Below are positions 35,668 through 39,831 of a stretch of 39,831 nt of DNA, one piece after another (positions within the stretch are counted from its first letter, which is position 1; every line of letters begins with the position of its first letter). Origin of the DNA: Streptomyces sp. ADI95-17 (lineage in GTDB: Bacteria; Actinomycetota; Actinomycetes; Streptomycetales; Streptomycetaceae); NCBI RefSeq assembly GCF_003846175.1, contig NZ_ML123050.1, forward strand, positions 195,815 through 235,645, read 5' to 3'. The notes under the pieces are model-generated. The model saw nothing but the letters and a program-made list of their open reading frames with translations. It was not told the DNA's origin and did no database searches. A program made the position numbers and the translations under genes.

Positions 35668-36030
35668 GCGCTGCAGTCCTTCGCGCCGGCGACACGCCAC
35701 CTCTCCCTGCTCTCCTACCCGCTCTTCGACGGACCGATGACCGTGAACGAACTGGCGGCCCGGCTGCAGGTCGCGCCGACGGCGGTGAGCCTGCTGGTCG
35801 GCGATCTGAGCCGGAAGGGATTCCTTGAACGGCGTGAGGACGAGGCGGACCGACGCCGTCGAATCATTGGCATTCCGGCCGACCAGCAACCCGCGATCAC
35901 CGCCTGGCTTGCCCCCGGGTGCGGCTGCGTGGCGCAAGGCGTTGGCCCCGCTGACACGGGAATCAGCGACAGCTGTTCGTCGACACGCTGCTCGCGTACG
36001 AAGCCGCGGTGGCGGTGCGGATCAAGGCTG
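35668..36030 (+). pseudogene. MarR-family regulator, truncated with two frameshifts
   Basis: The reading starts within the gene at ALQSFAPATRHLSLLSYPLF. It goes through MTVNELAARLQVAPTAVSLL, the helix-turn-helix, and GFLERREDEADRRRRIIGIP, the wing. At AWLAPG near 35920 the frame shifts to AAAWRKALAPLTRE and shifts again near 35965 to RQLFVDTLLAYEAAVAV. The 5' end is missing. Alternative start ATG 35737 would give only half of the winged helix. It is therefore a relic of a MarR regulator with no clear target. Confidence 0.75.
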
Positions 36031-36555
36031 AACCGGGCCCACAGTCATCGCCGCCCACGAGCAGCGGATATCCGACGCGTGATCTACTGCATTCACCGGG
36101 TAGTCACGGCGACTTCGGTGAAGGGAGCGCCCTCGGTGCGGTCACCAGCCCCGTGCCGTCCACCAGCTCCGCACCGGCCCGAGCGACATCGTTGACGTCG
36201 GCCGCGCTGCAGCTGGTCGAGGACGCTGGCCTGCTGGCATCGTTTCAGGCGACGCCAGCAGGCCGTCCAAGAGCCGAACCCCTGCTCCCCCGGCAGGAGT
36301 TGCGGGGCTATGTCGTTACAAGACGTAATCGCGGTCGGCGTGCTCCGGCCTGCACGATCACGCGCCTCCTCGATCGCCTCCACCCCCGACTGGTCCAGCA
36401 GGAGGAGGTCGCCTGACGCGCCTCACACCGCACGTACATCACGTCGACGGACTCCCGCGGCGGCCCTGGGCTGAGATCCGGGTACGGCTCTTCCAGTCCT
36501 CTTCCACGGCACGGCTCAGGCCGCCACGGCGCGCTCGCTGCCCGGCCCGGGGACG
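36031..36555. other. Relic-type intergenic region with an inverted repeat
   Basis: No gene is supported here. A perfect 11-bp inverted repeat (GGCCTGCTGGC at 36228-36238, GCCAGCAGGCC at 36254-36264) with a 15-nt loop is flanked by GGAC and GTCC. It could be a terminator for transcripts from either side. Confidence 0.45.
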
Positions 36556-38220
36556 TCACGACACGAGGCCGGCCCCCTCCAGCTCGGTCAGCCGCACGGT
36601 GCACAGCCCCCCACGCTCGGCCTTCACCTCCGTCACCTTCAGTTGCGTCCCCGGCGCGAGGATGTACTCCTCCTCGCCCGTGAACGCGGAGAACCGCCGG
36701 ATCCCCACCGCCCGCGCGGGCGTCACCTCGAACAGTGTCCGCCGGCCACGCCCGCCGAGGAACGCGCGGGCCACACCCAGCTCGGACGTGCACGACGACA
36801 CGCCCCACCACGTCACCGTCCGCCCCAGCGGATACTGGGACCGCAGATCCAGCGCCACACCACGCCACAGCTGCCGCGTCTGCGCCGGCAACGCCTCCAT
36901 CGCCGAGAACAGCAACCGCAGGTACGGCAGGTACGGCACCACGCGCTCCCGGTCCGACGAGCGCAGCACGGCGTTGATCTCGCGGTAGAAGCCCGACTCG
37001 CACGTGTACAGGTAGAGGGCCGAGATCGCGTCGGCCGACAAGGCGCCCACGGCCGTCCCGGACGGCGCGCCCGCAGAAGCCGCCTCCGCGGCCTTCGTCT
37101 CCCCGAAACGACTCGACAGATCGATATGCCGATCCAGGTTCGCGAGCACCCGCGAGACCGGTTCGACGGCCTTCCGGAAGTCCATCAGCGGCGTGTCGAA
37201 CACGCCGGTGACGGGCGGGAGGACGAGGCCCTCGTCCTTGACGCTGGTGAGCCGCTCCAGATACAGCTGGTGCAACTCCATCGTGGACGCGATGAACGCG
37301 CCCATCCGCTGCGCGACACCACCGTCCTCCGGCCCGCCGGCCCCACCCGTCCCCTGGTCCCAGCCCTTCCGCGGCAGCCAGTCGACCGGCTCGGACCCCA
37401 CCGTCGCCAGGGCGTCGTTCACCTGGGCGAAGTGGTCGCCCTCGCAGAACAGATCCCCCTGCGCGGCCGGATTGGCGTGGTCCAGGTGACGGACCTGCAC
37501 ACCCGGGTACTTCTTCTCCAGCCGCTGGACGACCCTCTTCAGACTCCGGGCGTGCGCGCCCCACCAGGCGAACACCACACCCCGGTCGTCCTCCTCCACC
37601 GCGTCCTGCTTCGCCCGGAGGATCTCCTCGACGATCTGCTCGACCACAGGGCGCCAGAACGACGTGTGCCGATCGGTCGCCATCGCCCCGTCCGCGCTCG
37701 CCGTGAGGGACGCGTTCAGCAGCAGCACACCCTGAGTGAGCATCGCCTGGAACCACTCGGGCGGCTGAACCGTGTCCTCCTTCTTCAGCAAGGCGCGGAC
37801 ATCGGCGATCGGGGTCTTCTTGACGATGCCGTACTTCCACATCGCGGCCGCCTTGATGAGGCAGCGGATGCTGACGACCCGGCCGAACTGGCTGTCCTTC
37901 CAGTCGTTGAAGGTGTTGTCGAACATCGCGATGCCGGTCGCGCTCTCCGCCCGCGGATAGGGGTTCTGTCCGAAGACGACCACCTTCCACTTCTCCGGCG
38001 GATGCGGCTTCAACGCCTGGAACGTCAGCTCGCGCACGGGAACGACTTCCGGGCTGCGCTTCGGGCCGATGAAGTCGGCGGCTCCTGGCTGCGCCTCGAT
38101 CACCGGTCCGAGCAGTGGCAGCCACGGCTCGCCGCCATCGGTGAACAGGCCGGCCAGTCCCAGCGGATCTCCGGCCGGGGATCCGGCATCGCCTGCGGCC
38201 GTCACATCGACATCACTCAC
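36556..38220 (-). CDS. Uracil-DNA-glycosylase-like domain fused to ADP-ribosyltransferase domain
   Basis: The 554-residue reading starts at GTG 38220, 10 nt after GGGAG; the frame stays open to 38469 but overlaps the upstream gene. Residues about 55-290 align with family-1 uracil-DNA glycosylase: VVFGQNPYP (81-89; GQDPYH in Ung), VLLLNASLT (165-173; uracil-recognition Asn169), VVFAWWGAHA (215-224), HANPAAQG (248-255; His248 at the HPSPLS position), DHF (262-264) and VDWLP (279-283). The catalytic Asp is Asn86 and the motif His is Pro89. Residues about 390-550 resemble arginine-type ADP-ribosyltransferases: Arg453 in LWRGV, WWGVSSCTS (471-479), and GEEEYILAPG (515-524) supplying the ExE. There is no signal or membrane segment. 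It lies 124 nt after the macrodomain gene on the same strand. Confidence 0.85.
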   Translation of the reverse strand: MSDVDVTAAGDAGSPAGDPLGLAGLFTDGGEPWLPLLGPVIEAQPGAADFIGPKRSPEVVPVRELTFQALKPHPPEKWKVVVFGQNPYPRAESATGIAMFDNTFNDWKDSQFGRVVSIRCLIKAAAMWKYGIVKKTPIADVRALLKKEDTVQPPEWFQAMLTQGVLLLNASLTASADGAMATDRHTSFWRPVVEQIVEEILRAKQDAVEEDDRGVVFAWWGAHARSLKRVVQRLEKKYPGVQVRHLDHANPAAQGDLFCEGDHFAQVNDALATVGSEPVDWLPRKGWDQGTGGAGGPEDGGVAQRMGAFIASTMELHQLYLERLTSVKDEGLVLPPVTGVFDTPLMDFRKAVEPVSRVLANLDRHIDLSSRFGETKAAEAASAGAPSGTAVGALSADAISALYLYTCESGFYREINAVLRSSDRERVVPYLPYLRLLFSAMEALPAQTRQLWRGVALDLRSQYPLGRTVTWWGVSSCTSELGVARAFLGGRGRRTLFEVTPARAVGIRRFSAFTGEEEYILAPGTQLKVTEVKAERGGLCTVRLTELEGAGLVS

Positions 38221-38344
38221 GAGGGTGGAACTCCCAATACTCGAACCGGACGCCTCCACGAGCGCCCCGGCATGCTGAACTGGTGCGGCAGGGTCGTCGC
38301 CGGTGTCCGCGCCCTGGGCGGCGCCGGCCTGCGAGGTCTTCGGG

Positions 38345-39013
38345 TCAGTGACGAAAGGAAGGCCGCTGCGGCACGTTGATCCGGACCCGCCGTGCGGACC
38401 CCGCTCCCTCGATGTCGTCGAGCTGCCCCAGTACGGCGGCCCGCAACTCGTCGTAGTCCGCGAAATCATGGTCGTGGAAGAGGGTGTAACCCGTCCACAT
38501 CAGGTTGGCGCACACCTTCGCAGGCACCTGCCCGGTCTGCGCGCCCATCCCGACGAGGGCCACCGACCGGATACTGCCCGGCTTCGCCCGGTTCTGCAGA
38601 TGCACCGCCTGGAAGGCGGCCGCGCAGGCCAGGGCCACGTTCATCGTGTCGCTGACGTTCTGCGACGACTGACGCATGGTGGGCGTCGAGATCAGGTACC
38701 GGGGCACGTCCGCACCGGACGGGACGCACACCGCGCTGCCCACCGGCAGCCGTCCGCCGAACCGGTCGCGGATCGCCCGCTGCACTCGCACCTGGATGCC
38801 CGCACCGAGATACCGCTTGACGACGGCATCGACCCCACCGTCCATCCGGCCACGCTCGTTGGTGGGCGAGACCCAGGCGTCGGCGTCCACATCGAGAAGG
38901 GATCCCCGCCTGATCCCGACCTCCGGCGTGTCCGCGAACGCGGACCGCCAAGCTGTCACCACCTCGTCGTTGACGTCGACCAGGACGACGCTCAACGCAT
39001 GTCTGACACCCAC
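38345..39013 (-). CDS. Macrodomain protein (candidate ADP-ribose hydrolase)
   Basis: The 222-residue protein starts at GTG 39013 with GAGAGGGG about 8 nt upstream. It is a single macrodomain. The first ADP-ribose loop is VSPTNERGRMDGGVD (48-62), equivalent to VNAANxx...GGGV, with Asn52 and Gly59-Gly60. The second, phosphate-binding loop is ALVGMGAQTGQVP (152-164). Macrodomains bind ADP-ribose and many remove it from protein or DNA. Being first in an operon with an ADP-ribosyltransferase fusion fits an antidote role, as DarG has towards DarT. No extra domain or signal is present; the frame is intact. Confidence 0.87.
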   Translation of the reverse strand: MGVRHALSVVLVDVNDEVVTAWRSAFADTPEVGIRRGSLLDVDADAWVSPTNERGRMDGGVDAVVKRYLGAGIQVRVQRAIRDRFGGRLPVGSAVCVPSGADVPRYLISTPTMRQSSQNVSDTMNVALACAAAFQAVHLQNRAKPGSIRSVALVGMGAQTGQVPAKVCANLMWTGYTLFHDHDFADYDELRAAVLGQLDDIEGAGSARRVRINVPQRPSFRH

Positions 39014-39026
39014 GATTCCACCCCTC

Positions 39027-39254
39027 TCACCCCGTGATCTCGAACAATCCCGAAGCTACCGTGCGCCACTGACAGCGCCGTTCGACAGGGTTGTTCGAGC
39101 AGGGTTGTTCGAGCAGGGGAGCAGGAGAAGCCGGCCCAGGGCGCTCCGACACTGTCGTGAAGTACGGGAGGCGCTCGATGTGTACGCAGGTCTGGCACAG
39201 TGCGCGGCCGGTGTCGCCCACGGGGTGCAGGGCTGGTCGGGACGGGCCCCGCAT
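39027..39254 (-). CDS. Small open frame just upstream of the macrodomain gene (uncertain)
   Basis: A 75-codon frame from ATG 39254 (GAGG 3 nt upstream) ends 14 nt before the macrodomain start. It contains GDTGRALCQTCVHIERLPYF with one CxxC pair, then a part encoded by the tandem 14-mers. The first half looks protein-like. No family is recognised, and the frame may be a leader or chance. Confidence 0.25.
   Translation of the reverse strand: MRGPSRPALHPVGDTGRALCQTCVHIERLPYFTTVSERPGPASPAPLLEQPCSNNPVERRCQWRTVASGLFEITG
39041..39114. promoter_or_regulatory. TTGTTCGAG repeats upstream of the macrodomain operon
   Basis: AGGGTTGTTCGAGC occurs twice in tandem (39087-39100, 39101-39114). A third, inverted copy, TCGAACAATCCC, lies at 39041-39052 and reads GGGATTGTTCGA on the minus strand. 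A further GTTCGA is at 39080-39085. GTTCGA is also the half-site of actinobacterial LexA boxes (TCGAAC-N4-GTTCGA), but no full box with the 4-bp spacing is present. Confidence 0.5.
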
Positions 39255-39505
39255 TCACCTCATGCCCGTCTGCGGTCGTGCGTAAGTGGCGGCCGCGGAC
39301 AGCTGTGCGGTGCTCGCGCAGGTCTGCTCTCCTGACACCGGGTCATGTGTGCTGGTCGTAGCCCCACCGTGACAGGTGAGGTCACCGCCGGCCCGGGGCA
39401 GCCCGCGGCCTCAGCCTCATCTCAGCTGCGTCCGGGGCCGGGCCGAGCACGGATGCAGCAGTTCACCGGGCGGTGAACCACCGCGGCTCGTACGGTCGGT
39501 CGTGA
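39255..39505. other. Intergenic stretch with a palindrome
   Basis: No gene is supported. GTTCACCG-GG-CGGTGAAC at 39461-39478 is a perfect 8-bp inverted repeat with a 2-nt centre, the form expected for a dimeric repressor site. Confidence 0.45.
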
Positions 39506-39573
39506 GTGCCCTGACAGGACGGTGCTCCTGGGATGGCCCCGCGGTCACTTCGCACGTTCCGCAGGGCCACCCC
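39506..39573. repeat. Structured 68-nt repeat, copy B
   Basis: Related to 29900-29967. On the minus strand GGCCCTGCGG and CCGCGGGGCC pair over 10 positions (one G-U) around a loop with ACGTGCGAAGTGA. It begins 18 nt downstream of the small membrane protein gene, so it could be its transcript end. Confidence 0.55.
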
Positions 39574-39591
39574 ATCCGTCAGGTCAGAGCA

Positions 39592-39762
39592 TCAGACGTG
39601 ACTGCCGACCACTCTGGCAACGAGGGCCCCCGCCAGTAGGGCGAGGCCCGTCCACGGGACCTTGTTCACACTGACGTGAAACTCGCGGGCCCTGAACTCC
39701 ACGTCGGGCCGCGGCTCTCCCTTCCTCTTCCCGGACTCGTGGGCTGTCGTGCGCTCACTCAT
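39592..39762 (-). CDS. Small single-helix membrane protein
   Basis: The 56-residue protein starts at ATG 39762 (SERTTAHESGKRKGEPRPDV), with GAAGAG a few bases upstream; a longer frame to 39804 has no site. The N-terminal 35 residues are charged, then FHVSVNKVPWTGLALLAGAL and VARVVGS form one C-terminal membrane helix. I do not recognise a family. The structured repeat copy B lies just downstream. Confidence 0.55.
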   Translation of the reverse strand: MSERTTAHESGKRKGEPRPDVEFRAREFHVSVNKVPWTGLALLAGALVARVVGSHV

Positions 39763-39831
39763 GGAACTCTTCTTTGTCCATGCCGCACGGGTGCCGTGCG
39801 GCATGTGACGGCACTGTGGAACAGAGGATGG

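Noticed and set aside
36093..36383. Possible minus-strand coding relic near 36100-36380
   Set aside because: Segments look protein-like in different frames, but no family motif could be recognised.
36643..38379. 578-codon frame opposite the glycosylase-ART gene
   Set aside because: Arg-rich shadow; the minus strand carries aligned glycosylase and ART motifs.

Overview
The window is very GC-rich, has Streptomyces-type codon bias (third positions almost all G or C, frequent GTG starts) and carries families typical of that genus: DUF6233, DUF4262, DUF3592, LAXTG sortase substrates and helicase-associated (HA) domains. The density of insertion-sequence remnants, truncated genes and frameshifts suggests an accessory region, probably a chromosome arm or another plastic part of a Streptomyces-like actinomycete. 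Everything here is read by eye from sequence; family names come from remembered motifs and no search was run.

Layout. 1-2969: an IS5-family element with terminal inverted repeats, its transposase split by a complete group II intron in the opposite orientation. 2970-5546: small hypothetical genes and relics (DUF6233 tail, broken oxidoreductase, membrane protein). 5547-8177: a HEAT/LRV-type repeat protein and a DUF4262 protein. 8178-11800: a graveyard of ISL3, IS5 and IS3 remnants, a gene with two internal TAA codons, and a frameshifted glutamate-cysteine ligase. 11797-14108: a compact three-gene DUF3592/membrane operon on the minus strand. 14360-17465: an IS701-like relic, a conserved hypothetical, a LAETG surface protein, an HA-domain relic and the 5' stub of an amine oxidase.

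17516-22332 holds a UvrA/DrrC-type ABC protein, a SRPBCC protein whose only well-placed start is ACG, a heavily deleted PhzE-like (chorismate to ADIC or anthranilate) synthase, and a MarR regulator. Together they look like the ruin of a pathway for a DNA-active metabolite. 23565-29644 is a healthy export cluster: an 832-residue LASTG-anchored SdrD-B-like protein, a membrane-anchored protein, a beta-helix lipoprotein and a Tat-exported DyP peroxidase. 30158-36030 is again partly decayed: a gene with a 15-unit hexanucleotide repeat, an intact TetR plus FAD monooxygenase pair, a TetX-like pseudogene, an H-type-lectin-like gene, a deleted HNH nuclease and a broken MarR gene.

The most interesting locus is 36556-39013 (minus strand): a macrodomain protein followed by one polypeptide that joins a family-1-like uracil-DNA glycosylase domain (catalytic Asp replaced by Asn) to an arginine-type ADP-ribosyltransferase domain with an R-S-ExE triad. 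The order (ADP-ribose hydrolase candidate first, transferase second) and the shared strand suggest a DNA-targeted ADP-ribosylation toxin/antitoxin or phage-defence module, comparable in logic to DarTG but with an unrelated DNA-recognition domain.
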